From Arbacia lixula (taxonomy: Eukaryota > Echinodermata > Echinoidea > Arbacioida > Arbaciidae): 64,000 bases of DNA. Within the stretch, counting starts at the first letter, position 1; the number at the start of each line of letters is the position of its first letter. Made by a program: the position numbers and the translations under genes. The notes below the pieces were generated by a model. It had not been told where the DNA came from and made no database searches. It saw nothing but the letters and a program-made list of their open reading frames with translations. The stretch is taken from NCBI GenBank assembly GCA_963669155.1, contig OZ022588.1:3665843-3729842 (forward strand), given 5' to 3'. Below, in pieces: positions 24,241 to 37,091 of this stretch.

Positions 24241-24462
24241 TTCGCCAGGAGAGGATGTGTGATAAGCCCGGCTACATCTCCCACGTTCGTCAGTTCATCA
24301 ACGGGGCGGAGACTGCTGGTATCTTTGAAGACTCGCGTAATCAACTGCCGGAAGGGACGCACATCATTGCCCGCTGTGATAATCCCGGTTCGTATGCCTT
24401 GCATGGCGACATGAGGAGAGACTGCGTCAACGGAGAATGGACGGGAGAGGAGCCCAGCTGTG
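24241..24462 (+). CDS. CCP/sushi domain exon 5 (CCP5), block A
   Basis: The 222-nt exon follows CATCTATTAG and ends at a GTAGGA donor, phase 1-1. It encodes a CCP module with cysteines MC, RC, DC and SC, a long insertion between the first two (VRQFINGAETAG), and the DCVNGEW tryptophan signature. It directly precedes the Ig-like domain exons. Compared with the block B copy at 50998 there are two synonymous changes and one replacement (His in A, Tyr in B). The downstream intron starts with a CA/TA microsatellite and carries a HINE-like insertion absent from block B. Confidence 0.92.
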
Positions 24463-24566
24463 GTAGGAAAACGTTTGGATACAGCTTGTTTGGAAAGTAC
24501 TGCTGGGCAAGTTAACTTTATGTGAAGACATTATATTCTTCGCAAGAACTGTATTGTTTGTGATGG

Positions 24567-24625
<59 letters not shown>

Positions 24626-24767
24626 GTTACCATATTAAAGAGATATTTCCATAAACTCTCCCACCTCCCTACATACTGTACTCTGTTCATGATGACTGCT
24701 CTGTTGCAGCTGCAAATTCAACTTAATTATATAACTCGTACCCAGCTAGCTCCATTCATTTTCTTAT
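24463..24767 (+). other. Intron after CCP5, start, with microsatellite
   Basis: CA then TA dinucleotides run from 24567 to 24617; block B has a shorter tract at 51326-51370. Nothing else is recognised. Confidence 0.7.
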
Positions 24768-25840
24768 TGTCTCGCCCACCGGAGGTGAAGGCGAGACTAA
24801 GGGATCCAAATGGCGTCCGTCCGTCGTCCGTCCGTCGCCCGTCGTCCGTCACAAATGTTAAAGTTTACCTGCAAGACTCTCTTTTGACAAATAACTTCAC
24901 ATAGGTTGCTTGGATTACAACCTAACTTGGGTCATAGATGCACTGGGGGTACCTTCATGTTATGGTAATGTTAGAGGTCACAGGATAAGGTCAAAGGTCA
25001 TTTCAGGTCATACGTTAAAGTTTACCTGCAAGACTCTCTTTTGACAAATAACTTCACATGGGTTGCTTGGATTACAACCTAACTTGGGTCATAGATGCAC
25101 TGGGGGTACCTTCATGTTATGGTGCTGTCAGAGGTCACAGGATAAGGTCAAAGGTCATTTGAGGTCATACGTTAAAGTTTACCTGCAAGACTCTCTTTTG
25201 ACAAATAACTTCACATAGGTTGCTTGGATTACAACCTAACTTGGGTCATAGATGCACTGGGGGTACCTTCATGTTATGGTACCGTTGGAGGTCACAGGAT
25301 AAGGTCAAAGGTCATTTGAGGTCATACGTTAAAGTTTACTTGCAAGACTCTCTTATCACACATAACTCATCACATGTTGCTACAATGGCAATCAACCTTG
25401 GATGATGGATGCACTGGGGGCACCTGCATGTTATTGTGCTGTAAGAGGTCACATGATAAGGTCAAAGGTCATTTGAGGTCATACATTAAAGTTTATTTGC
25501 AAGACTCTTGTTGCAGGCTTCCTAACTTGTGCACAGAAGACAAAGTTTACTTCGCCTCTATTGTGCAACTGATTATCATCCTATTTCGTCTTTGTCTAAT
25601 CTAATAGAACTTGGTGGAGGCTTTTTGTTCCATCTCAAAGAAGGGGGAAGGTGGGGGAGGGGGAGTAGATAGAGGAAGTAGCATTGCGTTAAATAGCCCT
25701 TCTCATTTATGGAAGGTTACATTCTATGGCAGATATTTTACAATCAGCCAGGGATACAATTCTTTTGCGTAGCAACGGAGATCGCGATATTTCTGGTTAT
25801 TTTCGCAAGTGGGCGAGACACAATATTGCTAATGCCTTGT
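24768..25840 (+). mobile_element. HINE-like element, second family, block A only
   Basis: The 1.07-kb insertion starts TGTCTCGCCCACCGG and ends near GTGGGCGAGACACAA...CCTTGT, an inverted subterminal pair. The core consists of about four units of about 160 bp with AAGGTCAAAGGTCAT and GGTCATACGTTAAAG. Block B lacks it between CCP5' and Ig' (junction near 51523), which defines the ends. It lies in the CCP5-Ig intron. Confidence 0.65.
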
Positions 25841-26300
25841 GTTTACATGTAGTCTGGTACTATATCACGATCGTGATTCATCCAACACAACTAGCTCATG
25901 GTTGCGTGCATTACTGTCTCAGCTCACATGCATACTATAGAGGTGAGTTGAGTGCTCACTGGGTTTAAATTGCCATTACTCTTGGGCTTAACCCTCAGGG
26001 AATGGTAATTTCAATCCTACTTCAGTAATAGATTTGCCAGGGCAGAACAGCTGTATATTAATTGCAATCAACTTGCAAAGGCTACAAAAGTGTATGCAAT
26101 ATAGCATCCATTCTGATGCTATGATGTTTTCCCCTATCAGGGTTGTATAGAGGCCTCCATTGCAAGATTGATTGTGACATCTTGAGACCAGGAATTTACC
26201 CACATTCCACTCTAAGGCTGGCAATATTGATATGAATGACCTGCGTAGTTCTTCAATGATGTTCTTTCTCATGTGGGCCACATCTGATTGATTTCTACAG

Positions 26301-26446
26301 AGCCCGTCTCAACTCAATTGCTGTTCTTGAACAATCAGCCTCTTCAGTACAGGAGTGATGGGACAATCGTTATCTATCCAAGAAGCCGCCTGACCATCTA
26401 CTGTTCCGTTCCGTTTAACAGTGTAGCAGATCTGGTAGCTGAACAG
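26301..26446 (+). CDS. Ig-like domain, N-terminal half exon, block A
   Basis: The exon follows GATTTCTACAG and is 146 nt, entering in phase 1 and leaving in phase 0. It encodes about 48 residues with an FLNNQPL strand, an IVIYP strand and LTIYCSV, which supplies the first Ig cysteine. The second half is the exon at 32115, 5.7 kb downstream; together they place a tryptophan about 17 residues after the cysteine, as in Ig folds. The donor chosen (CAG/GTTCGG) is weak. A second donor six bases on (GTAGTA, exon end 26452) also leaves phase 0 and would add Val-Arg. The intron between the halves holds a LINE with a solo LTR inside it. Confidence 0.75.
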
Positions 26447-26537
26447 GTTCGGGTAGTAATCACTTAATTGCCTGAAATGTTACATCTTGTGCATTCAACC
26501 GCTACCAAAAGGTTGAACCAGTTGTTCTGTAAAATTT

Positions 26538-29500
26538 CAGTTCAGTTTTAATATCATCATCTCGCAGCCTCAGCTGAATTGCATGACAATTAACAATATC
26601 TAAAAACATGCACAAATAAAAACAGTTAATGAAAATACATAGATTAATTAAATACATGGAAATATGCCAATACAGTGTATTTAGAGATAATGTACGAATG
26701 GATATATGAACGCAAGTTGATACTATGTCTGGTATAATCAGTTAAAGATGATAAATAGATAAATAGATTGAAAACAAATAATGATACATGGATTATTTCA
26801 TAGCATTGCGCTTATATGATTTAATAATGTACATGTTTAAAAAAAAAAAAGGATGCTTTTACGGATTTTAATAATGATGAATAATAGTACTGTTTTCGGA
26901 AAGAGCCTACAAGTACAGAGCATACTTACAATGTGTTATCAGGAAAGTTCTTTCAATTTAAATCCTTTGGAACATTGTAATGTAAAGAAACAGTAAGAGT
27001 ATTTACAAATGTGCTGTTATTGAAGAAAACCGTGTCAATAAAATCACCATTATACTAACTTTTAAGAAATGTAATTGTATAATTAAAAAAATATATCTTG
27101 AAATCCAAATGTATCATATTTATATATGCCAGTCAAATACATCATAATGTAAATCTTACGAACAATACGTACTAATGCCAATATAAAATTCATGTCGACA
27201 TAGATTATTCGGTATCAAAATTCTCATAACTATGATGTGGGGATCTTATACGGTTGAGGTTGTTCCGTTGGTCTATGCATGTTGGTTTTTGAGACACTTT
27301 GTCATGTATGGTATTGGGCTATTTTGGTATCTTGATGTTCGGCATTTGTCTGTTTTGTATCTGCGCGTTGAGCGAAGCCACATTGTGTGGGTATTTTCGT
27401 TAGTCTCGAACCAGTCACTGTATCTGTCTGAGCACATGCAACTTTTGGCGGATTTTGTGCACAGCTCTGTTCTTCTGTTATCAAGCGTCTTCATTCCTGT
27501 GATGTGAAGAGCGTTTTCATGGGATGGAGGTTGGGGTCCGAGGATGATACGGCATGCTCTTTTCTGAATGTTCTCCAGGTCCTTCGTTTGCTGCTTAGAC
27601 AGTCCATAGTGCCACTCCGGAACAGCGTACTCAAGGGTGGGTCTTACATATGCCTGGTAGATACATATGAGATCCTGTTGAGGTGCTTTGAACTTCCTGA
27701 GTCTACTGAGTATGTGTTTTTTCTTTTTGCTCTTGCTAACCATCTCGTCAACCTACCTGTCCCATTTCAAGTCATCTTGAATCCAAACTCCTATAAGTTT
27801 GCTTTCTTGGACATGATCCAGTTCATGGGTTCCGAGAGTGATGACAGGTGGGTCGGGTTTGATCCGCTTGAAGCAGAATTGCATCTGTTTGCACTTTAGG
27901 GGGTTGAGTGGCAGCAAGTTGTCAGCAGTCCAATCCTGGAGGTCGGTCACGGCCCTCTGAAGTCTAGAAGGCTCCTGTGAGGTTTTCACCTCGCCAATGC
28001 TAACATCGTCAACATATTTCCACCTATGCATGTCTGATGAATCCAGTGCATCATTGATCATAACCAGGAATGCCAGTGGTCCAAGTTTTGTTCCTTGTGG
28101 CACTCCACAGCTAAGGGTGCTCCACTCAGAGTATTTACCCTGGTACTTCACTCTTTGCCTTGTTCCTGTCAAGAAGTCAGCAATCCAAGGTATGATCTCT
28201 CTGCGGACACCCAGTTAAATAAGTTTGCTGATGACGGTGGTGTGGTCAATGAGGTCAAAGGCTTTAGAGAAGTCTGTGACGACAAGATTTCCAACGGTGT
28301 CAGGCTTGTCAGATGCTTTATAGAACTGATGCACCATTTCCACTAAACAGTGTGTGGTCGAAGATCCTCTAAGGTTTCCTTACTGGTGTCTGTCAACATT
28401 CTGTAGCATATCCCTCGGCACCCATTTTGCTACGAAACCTTCACATACTTTGTATTAATTGATGAAAGGCATCATACTTTTGTTGGGTGCCTGATGCAGA
28501 TATAACCTCATCCCAAGATTGGGAGGTGACCCAACGCCCAAATTCATGTTTACCCAGGTAAGTCATTGCCGGGATGTCTTCCTGATTACTTTGTTTACCT
28601 TTTTCACAACGTTTCTGGGAGACCACGTGATGGTGTTATGATCGCTATTTCCTAGAGGCGACCCAATTTCTGGCTTCTGGTAGTGTGTGTGTGAGTTGGT
28701 AATGATCAAGTCAAGAATGGCATCATGCCTAGTTGGGGTGTCAACTATTTGTTTAAGCCCTTGGGTCCTCATCAGTATGCCTCCATCAACCCTGTTGAAG
28801 TCTCCCATTATGACAAACCCGCAATCTACATACTGTTACGGGATCTCATCGCTGCCACCATTGTTACGGGATCTCACCGCTTCTTTTGTCGTACCGGTTA
28901 CTCTAGTTGGAGACTTATAGACGTACATAATACACGATGTCGACAGGAGTTGAAGTTTCAGAAGTTTGTTTCGATAGTCATTTCGATGGCGTAACATAGC
29001 GTAACAACATGTAAGCACCGTCTCTCCTCGTACTCTAAAACTCCTACTCCGAACTGTCCTATCCAAAGCTAGCCTGCCTCTATTTATACATGCTGGTGTA
29101 CCTTATCAATTATATTCACATAAAGGAAATACATGACATGAAGGATTTCTAAGTACAAAGTAATGCAGTTTTGTAGGGACATCATAGTTTAAGCAGAAAG
29201 GAGTTGATTGTATTGACGTCAGTCTTCTCCTTGAAGTCTTAACTTTCTCTTGATTGAACTTCAAACAAGAACTTTACCAAAAGCATCTCGTTTCCAAAGA
29301 AACGAGAATTACATCTCTGGAAGAAATCCTTGGTCTTTCCCCCATAACAAATCGTAAATGTCAACCCCAATAGTATTGAGCGGTCAGAGGAATGTTGGAA
29401 GAAGAGAGAAAATGGTTTATTGCTGGGTCATAAAATGTACTCCGCACCCAAGGACAAGCTTGACCAGAGTTGTGACGTAGAAGAGGTCAGACTAAGTTTC

Positions 29501-30551
29501 ATGCCTTTCTGAATAGAGAGTAGGGACTTATGCAGAAAGTATAGGTCAATTATGACGTCACCATTAAATGTCCAAGAACTTGGTCAATGTAAATGTTGAT
29601 TTGAGCTCGAGGTTATCTAAGAAAGAGGGGGTGTTTGGGAGAATATGGGCTTACTATAAACATGGGAATAAAGGGAACTGGGGGACCGTAACAATACATT
29701 GTTTTGAACAGATTAACGGTAGTGATTAGATGTTCAATCAAAGATTCATTGTGTGGTGACGCGGGGGGAATATATATGACACAAACAATGATACTAGAAA
29801 TACTTCTGGGTAATCTACATGGTCGCACTCGCAACCACACACATTCAAATCCTACTGGAACATCGATCATGGGCAAAGAATACACAGATAGGTCATTTCT
29901 AACATGCAATGAAACTCCCCTGCCATGTTGGAAGTGGCGGTGGTCAGTTAATAGGTAATAACCACTTATTGACAATTGTTCATCATCAACCTCCGGTGTT
30001 TGCCATGTCACTGTCACTGCGGCAATGTCAATGTTATTGTCGTTCAGGACCACGTCCAGCTCATCTTTCTTATACACAATTAAACGAGCGTTAGTAACAA
30101 AGGGTTATGCTGATCGGCAGTTTTGTTTGAGTGTGACGTGGCGCGTCTGACTGGAACCAGGCAATGGGCCCCCCCCCCCTCGTTGCTGTGTCTGCTCCTC
30201 ATTGTTCCTGCGAGTCACGACAATGGAGATCTTACGTTGTAGATTACGTCCTCCTCGTCTGCCCTTCCTCGTCTTTGTGCATGCGATCCCAAGTCCCTTG
30301 ATCCATTGTTTGGTGTCCCAGCTTAGATGGACGTGCTAGTCATTCAAAGCATTTAGCTGATCTCTGGAATATGTCGGTTGATGCATACAGCATGATGAGG
30401 TTTTGACGGTGCCATGACAATCCTCCTCGGGACTGGCCATCATTGTTTGATGAATTACCTGGCACACATCTATACAGCGAATCAAAGCGCAGAAGAATAG
30501 CGCAAGGGTTACGTACAGTACTCTACCGGCAACCATTTTCTCAATTCTCAT
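26538..30551 (-). mobile_element. CR1/L2-like non-LTR retrotransposon, block A (decayed)
   Basis: A minus-strand LINE occupies the intron between the Ig half-exons. From its 5' side are a start-region segment with a hydrophobic leader and a YSRDQL motif (to 30551), an endonuclease N-terminus (about 29694-30100), the rest of the endonuclease with MGDFN and SDHN, reverse transcriptase with the YVDD active-site motif (28005-28016), and a C-terminal part with a YVRPTLEYA motif ending at 27273. About 0.7 kb of AT-rich 3' UTR ends in short TTCAG repeats near 26538, as CR1-type tails do. Several stops and frame changes make it non-functional. A solo LTR interrupts the endonuclease. The 5' end may lie somewhat beyond 30551. 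Confidence 0.85.
28834..29693 (-). mobile_element. Solo LTR (Ty3/gypsy-like) inside the LINE, block A
   Basis: This 860-bp insertion begins TGTTACGG and ends CCGTAACA, the TG...CA inverted ends of an LTR, flanked by a 4-bp repeat ATAC on both sides. It sits in the LINE endonuclease, whose frame resumes beyond it. On the minus strand a TATAAATAG box is followed by a GC-richer stretch, fitting LTR promoter polarity. No gag or pol adjoins it, so it is a solo LTR. The superfamily is inferred from the ends only. Confidence 0.75.
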
Positions 30552-32114
30552 ACGAGCAGAATGATGTTCAGAAAGGGTATAATATAAGAAAAGTAAAAAG
30601 GAAAGGAAAAGATTTATGTTTTATTAATTTTTATTGGGCCATGCTATTTGAAGTCTTCCTACTAAATCTTTCCATGCATGCTTTGCACCAATGCACACTC
30701 GGTGCCACATGAACTTCGCATTTCAGGCTCAAACTAACAGTCTATTGTATTTACTTGTTTTATCAAGTTCTAAAGAATCCTCAAATAAATGCAATCAAGG
30801 CCCCCTCTCTGAGAAAAGAGATGGGATATAAACACAATTGATCAATGGCCATGAACTCTGAATTGGGGGCAGGAAAAGGGTACAATAATCAATCTTCTTG
30901 ACCCTGATCATCTCTTCTTCTTTTTCTCATTGTTTATTCCTTTTCTTTATTAATGTGGGGAGCTTTGTATCATTATAAAGCTAACTATCTATTCTATACG
31001 AATAGAGTGTTATTTGAATACAGAGACATATAGTTTCTCAAGCAGTAGGCTTTGAATATCCTTTACCATTATTATATGATATATGTGTGAAATTAGTCAT
31101 TATTTACCAAATTGTTGATCATTATTTTCCAAAAAATATGATACAGTCAGAAAGCTTGTAAAAATTCTCTACAACTTTGCTGTGAAATATTTTCCCTCAA
31201 AATGTTGCAGTAAGAAGCTATAGCGAGTTGAATTAAGCAAGTTCATTTCATTTACCGTTCCTGATCCTCCCTAAATATAATTCAGCACAGAGGGGTTCAT
31301 GGCCCAGCGCACAAACTCGAGATGACCACACCTTTTGGCACATATATAATTTGTATCTTAATCTCTAAATTAGCATTAGTAGATTTTAGATTGGTGCATT
31401 TATTAATGATTGAATATGCAAGTTTATGCATTTATTCTCTTCTTTCCCTAAAATTCATTTTATATGAAATGGTTGGAAAATTATCATTTTAAGCATAATA
31501 ATTCTTTTTGATTTTTTTTTGATAAGTTTGTAATGTAAAAAAATTGCAAAAGCCATCTTTTTCTTTGTGAATTTCTTGTGATTTTTTTTTTATTTTCTAT
31601 TTTTAGTTTGAACCTTAAATGCACCATTGGAAAAAGACAGGAAAAGACCAACATCAATTAATCGAAGTGACTAGAATGATTGTGTTGTTGTTGTGAATTT
31701 ATAATAGAAGAAGAAATCACAAAACGGAGCCTAATTTGGATGACATTGTTTTGTGATAATGATGTGGCGTCGCAAGTGTATTTTCAGTCATGCAATTTTG
31801 GTCTTAAGAAATGCGCGAGAGTACATAGTAAATAGGCAGCCAGGAAATCTCACAGTAATTTCTTTTTGCAGTTCAGAATGATCATGCAAAATGTTGAGGG
31901 AGGCCATTGTGGCCTTTGCTTATACTGAAAGATATTTCTGATCTTCCTGCTCTGCTACAAACCAACTGTCAACAGGGTTTCACTTTCCTTTTACCATAAT
32001 CAAATAAATCCCACATGCTTTTTTTTAAATATAGAAATCATTTTAACAGAACCCATTTGATATTATAACACTTCAAATTTAATTTTTCAATCTTATATTA
32101 TGTTTGAACATCAG
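30552..32114 (+). other. Intron DNA between the LINE and second Ig half
   Basis: AT-rich unique intron sequence without a recognised element, colinear with 57056-60475 of block B except for the HINE-like insertion and the duplicated 433 bp there. Confidence 0.65.
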
Positions 32115-32274
32115 AGATGGGCTTTCTGGAATTCACAAGAATACTTTGTTGGTTATGGAGTAACCAGAAAGGCGCTCACCATGGATCCACCCATTGAAAG
32201 CGATTCTGGCAGCTTCACATGCAGAACTGGAAGCCCAGGGGGCGTGTCTCACACAGTGCAGGTGGAGATAGCAG
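32115..32274 (+). CDS. Ig-like domain, C-terminal half exon, block A
   Basis: The 160-nt exon follows TTTGAACATCAG and ends at GTATGC, phase 0 in and phase 1 out, matching the exons on each side. It begins with RWAFW and contains SDSGSFTC, the classic D-x-G-x-x-x-C motif of Ig F-strands, then a closing HTVQVEIA strand. Upstream ATG-containing sequence is intron: other AGs in the area run into stops in phase 0. CCP-Ig-CCP is the arrangement of hikaru genki-type secreted synaptic proteins, which is a structural resemblance and not an assignment. The block B copy at 60476 has two amino-acid replacements (Tyr to Ser, Gly to Thr). Confidence 0.82.
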
Positions 32275-32402
32275 GTATGCACCTGTGTTGTGTGATTTTA
32301 TTTCTTCACTTTCATTTTAGAATAGCCTTGTCAGTAATTGTAACACTGTTCTTTCCAAGGGCCCTGCTTTATAAAACACTATCTTACATTATACGCAATT
32401 GA

Positions 32403-35400
32403 ATAACAGCTCGTTGGACACTCTTGACTGTAACAGCTCATAGGACAGTCTTGACTGTGACAGCTCAAAGGACACTCTTGACTGCAACAGCTCACAGGAC
32501 AGTCTTGACTGTAACAGCTCAAAGGACAGTCTTGACTATAACAGCTCATAGGACAGTCTTGACTGTAACAGCTCAAAGGACGGTCTTGACTATAACAGCA
32601 CATAGGACAGTCTTGACTGTAACAGCTCAAAGGACAGTCTTGACTGTAACAGCTCAAAGGATAGTCTTGACTATAACAGCTCGTAGGACAGTGTTGACTG
32701 CAACAGCTTGAAGGACAGTCTTGACTGTAACAGCTCATAGGACAGTCTTGACTGCAACAGCTCAAAGGACAGTCTTGACTGTAACAGCTCAAAGGACAGT
32801 CTTGACTATAACAGCTCATAGGACAGTCTTGACTGTAACAGCTCAAAGGACAGTCTTGACTATAACCTCTTGTAGGACAGTCTTGACTATAACAGCTCAT
32901 ATGACAGTCTTGACTGTAACAGCTCACAGGACAGTCTTGACTGTAACAGCTCAAAGGACAGTCTTGACTGTAACAGCTCATAGGACAGTCTTGACTGTAA
33001 CAGCTCAAAGGACAGTCTTGACTGTAACAGCTCAAAGGACAGTCTTGACTGTAACAGCTCACAGGACAGTCTTGACTCTAACCACTCCAAAGCTAGAATG
33101 ACCAAGTACAGCCAAAAACAACTGGTAAGGTAGTCTGTAAACCTACCCTCTAGACTGTCTAGGACAGTCTTGACTGTAGCAGCTCATAGGACAGTCTTGA
33201 CTGTAACAGCTCAAAGGACAGTCTTGACTATAACCTCTTGTCGGACAGTCTTGACTGTAACAGCTCATAGGACAGTCTTGACTGTAACAGCTCAAAGGAC
33301 AGTCTTGACTGTAACAGCTCATAGGACAGTGTTGACTGTAACAGCTCAAAGGACAGTCTTGACTGTAACAGCTCACAGGACAGTCTTGACTGTAACAGCT
33401 CAAAGGACAGTCTTGACTGTAACAGCTCATAGGACAGTCTTGACTGTAACAGCTCAAAGGACAGTCTTGAATAACAGCTCAAAGGACAGTCTTGACTGTA
33501 ACAGCTCAAAGCACAGTCTTGACTATAACAGCTCGTAGGACAGTGTTGACTGCAACAGCTTGAAGGACAGTCTTGACTGTAACAGCTCATAGGACAGTCT
33601 TGACTGCAACAGCTCAAAGGACAGTCTTGACTGTAACAGCTCAAAGGACAGTCTTGACTATAACAGCTCATAGGACAGTCTTGACTGTAACAGCTCAAAG
33701 GACAATCTTGACTGTAACAGCTTGAAGGACAGTCTTGACTGTAACAGCTCAAAGGACAGTCTTGACTATAACAGCTCGTAGGACAGTGTTGACTGCAACA
33801 GCTTGAAGGACAGTCTTGACTATAACAGCTCATAGGACAGTCGTGACTGCAACAGCTCACGGGACAGTCTTGACTGTAACAGCTCAAAGGACAGTCTTGA
33901 CTATAACCTCTTGTAGGACAGTCTTGACTGTAACAGCTCAGAGGACAGTCTTGACTATAACCTCTTGTAGGACAGTCTTGACTGTAACAGCTCATAGGAA
34001 AGTCTTGACTGTAATAGCTCAAAGGACAGTCTTGACTGTAGCAGCTCATAGGACAGTCTTGACTGTAACAGCTCATAGGAAAGTCTTGACTGTAATAGCT
34101 CAAAGGACAGTCTTGACTGTAGCAGCTCATAGGACAGTCTTGACTGTAACAGCTCAAAGGACAGTCTTGACTATAACCTCTTGTAGGACAGTCTTGACTG
34201 TAACAGCTCATAGGACAGTCTTGACTGTAACAGCTCAAAGGACAGTCTTGACTGTAACAGCTCATATGACAGTCTTGACTGTAACAGCTCACAGGACAGT
34301 CTTGACTGTAACAGCTCAAAGGACAGTCTTGACTGTAACAGCTCACAGGACAGTCTTGACTCTAACCACTCCAAAGCTAGAATGACCAAGTACAGCCAAA
34401 AACAACTGGTAAGGTAGTCTGTAAACCTACCCTCTAGACTGTCTAGGACAGTCTTGACTGTAGCAGCTCATAGGACAGTCTTGACTATAACCTCTTGTAG
34501 GACAGTCTTGACTATAACAGCTCATATGACAGTCTTGACTGTAACAGCTCACAGGACAGTCTTGACTGTAACAGCTCAAAGGACAGTCTTGACTGTAACA
34601 GCTCATAGGACAGTCTTGACTGTAACAGCTCAAAGGACAGTCTTGACTGTAACAGCTCACAGGACAGTCTTGACTGTAACAGCTCAAAGGACAGTCTTGA
34701 CTGTAACAGCTCACAGGACAGTCTTGACTCTAACCACTCCAAAGCTAGAATGACCAAGTACAGCCAAAAACAACTGGTAAGGTAGTCTGTAAACCTACCC
34801 TCTAGACTGTCTAGGACAGTCTTGACTGTAACAGCTCAAAGGACAGTCTTGACTATAACCTCTTGTAGGACAGTCTTGACTATAACAGCTCATATGACAG
34901 TCTTGACTGTAACAGCTCACAGGACAGTCTTGACTGTAACAGCTCAAAGGACAGTCTTGACTGTAACAGCTCATAGGACAGTCTTGACTGTAACAGCTCA
35001 AAGGACAGTCTTGACTGTAACAGCTCACAGGACAGTCTTGACTGTAACAGCTCAAAGGACAGTCTTGACTGTAACAGCTCACAGGACAGTCTTGACTCTA
35101 ACCACTCCAAAGCTAGAATGACCAAGTACAGCCAAAAACAACTGGTAAGGTAGTCTGTAAACCTACCCTCTAGACTGTCTAGGACAGTCTTGACTGTAGC
35201 AGCTCATAGGACAGTCTTGACTGTAACAGCTCAAAGGACAGTCTGGACTATAACCTCTTGTCGGACAGTCTTGACTGTAACAGCTCATAGGACAGTCTTG
35301 ACTGTAACAGCTCAAAGGACAGTCTTGACTGTAACAGCTCATAGGACAGTGTTGACTGTAACAGCTCAAAGGACAGTCTTGACTGTAACAGCTCACAGGA

Positions 35401-37091
35401 CAGTCTTGACTGTAACAGCTCAAAGGACAGTCTTGACTGTAACAGCTCATAGGACAGTCTTGACTGCAACAGCTCAAAGGACAGTCTTGACTGTAACAGC
35501 TCAAAGGACAGTCTTGACTATAACAGCTCATAGGACAGTCTTGACTGTAACAGCTGAAAGGACAGTCTTGACTGTAATAGCTCAAAGGACAGTCTTGACT
35601 GTAGCAGCTCATAGGACAGTCTTGACTGTAACAGCTCAAAGGACAGTCTTGACTGTAACAGCTCACAGGACAGTCTTGACTGTAACAGCTCAAAGGACAG
35701 TCTTGAATAACAGCTCAAAGGACAGTCTTGACTGTAACAGCTCAAAGCACAGTCTTGACTATAACAGCTCGTAGGACAGTGTTGACTGCAACAGCTTGAA
35801 GGACAGTCTTGACTGTAACAGCTCATAGGACAGTCTTGACTGCAACAGCTCAAAGGACAGTCTTGACTGTAACAGCTCAAAGGACAGTCTTGACTATAAC
35901 AGCTCATAGGACAGTCTTGACTGTAACAGCTCAAAGGACAGTCTTGACTGTAACAGCTTGAAGGACAGTCTTGACTGTAACAGCTCAAAGGACAGTCTTG
36001 ACTATAACAGCTCGTAGGACAGTGTTGACTGCAACAGCTTGAAGGACAGTCTTGACTATAACAGCTCATAGGACAGTCGTGACTGCAACAGCTCACAGGA
36101 CAGTCTTGACTGTAACAGCTCAAAGGACAGTCTTGACTATAACCTCTTGTAGGACAGTCTTGACTGTAACAGCTCAGAGGACAGTCTTGACTATAACCTC
36201 TTGTAGGACAGTCTTGACTGTAACAGCTCATAGGAAAGTCTTGACTGTAATAGCTCAAAGGACAGTCTTGACTGTAGCAGCTCATAGGACAGTCTTGACT
36301 GTAACAGCTCATAGGAAAGTCTTGACTGTAATAGCTCAAAGGACAGTCTTGACTGTAGCAGCTCATAGGACAGTCTTGACTGTAACAGCTCAAAGGACAG
36401 TCTTGACTATAACCTCTTGTAGGACCATCTTGACTGTAACAGCTCATAGGACAGTCTTGACTGTAACAGCTCAAAGGACAGTCTTGACTGTAACAGCTCA
36501 TATGACAGTCTTGACTGTAACAGCTCACAGGACAGTCTTGACGTAACAGCTCATATGACAGTCTTGACTGTAACAGCTCACAGGACAGTCTTGACTGTAA
36601 CAGCTCAAAGGACAGTCTTGACTGTAACAGCTCATAGGACAGTCTTGACTGTAACAGCTCAAAGGACAGTCTTGACTGTAACAGCTCACAGGACAGTCTT
36701 GACTGTAACAGCTCAAAGGACAGTCTTGACTGTAACAGCTCATAGGACAGTCTTGACTGTAACAGCTCATAGGACAGTCTTGACTGTAACAGCTCAAAGG
36801 ACAGTCTTGACTGTAACAGCTCATATGACAGTCTTGACTGTAACAGCTCACAGGACAGTCTTGACTATAACAGCTCATATGACAGTCTTGACTGTAACAG
36901 CTCACAGGACAGTCTTGACTGTAACAGCTCAAAGGACAGTCTTGACTGTAACAGCTCATAGGACAGTCTTGACTGTAACAGCTCAAAGGACAGTCTTGAC
37001 TGTAACAGCTCACAGGACAGTCTTGACTGTAACAGCTCAAAGGACAGTCTTGACTGTAACAGCTCACAGGACAGTCTTGACTCTAACCACT
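32403..37091 (+). repeat. 27-bp minisatellite in the Ig-CCP6 intron, block A
   Basis: Roughly 160 units of 27 bp. Each contains the inverted repeat ACAGTC-TT-GACTGT followed by AACAGCTC and a short variable end. Variants (GACTATAACCTCTTGT, CAGCTTGAAGG) recur in blocks, giving a higher-order pattern. Four ~85-bp spacers beginning CCAAAGCTAGAATGACCAAG lie at about 33090, 34370, 34735 and 35105. The unit length is a multiple of three and lacks stops in several frames, so long false frames arise on both strands (for example 33228-34346 minus, repeating SCYSQDCPL). Confidence 0.9.

Noticed and set aside
27232..27899. Plus-strand frames over the LINE (also 53752-54410)
   Set aside because: Antisense shadows of the reverse transcriptase coding strand.
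32403..37091. CRISPR-like array
   Set aside because: Units are contiguous without unique spacers, and the genome is eukaryotic.
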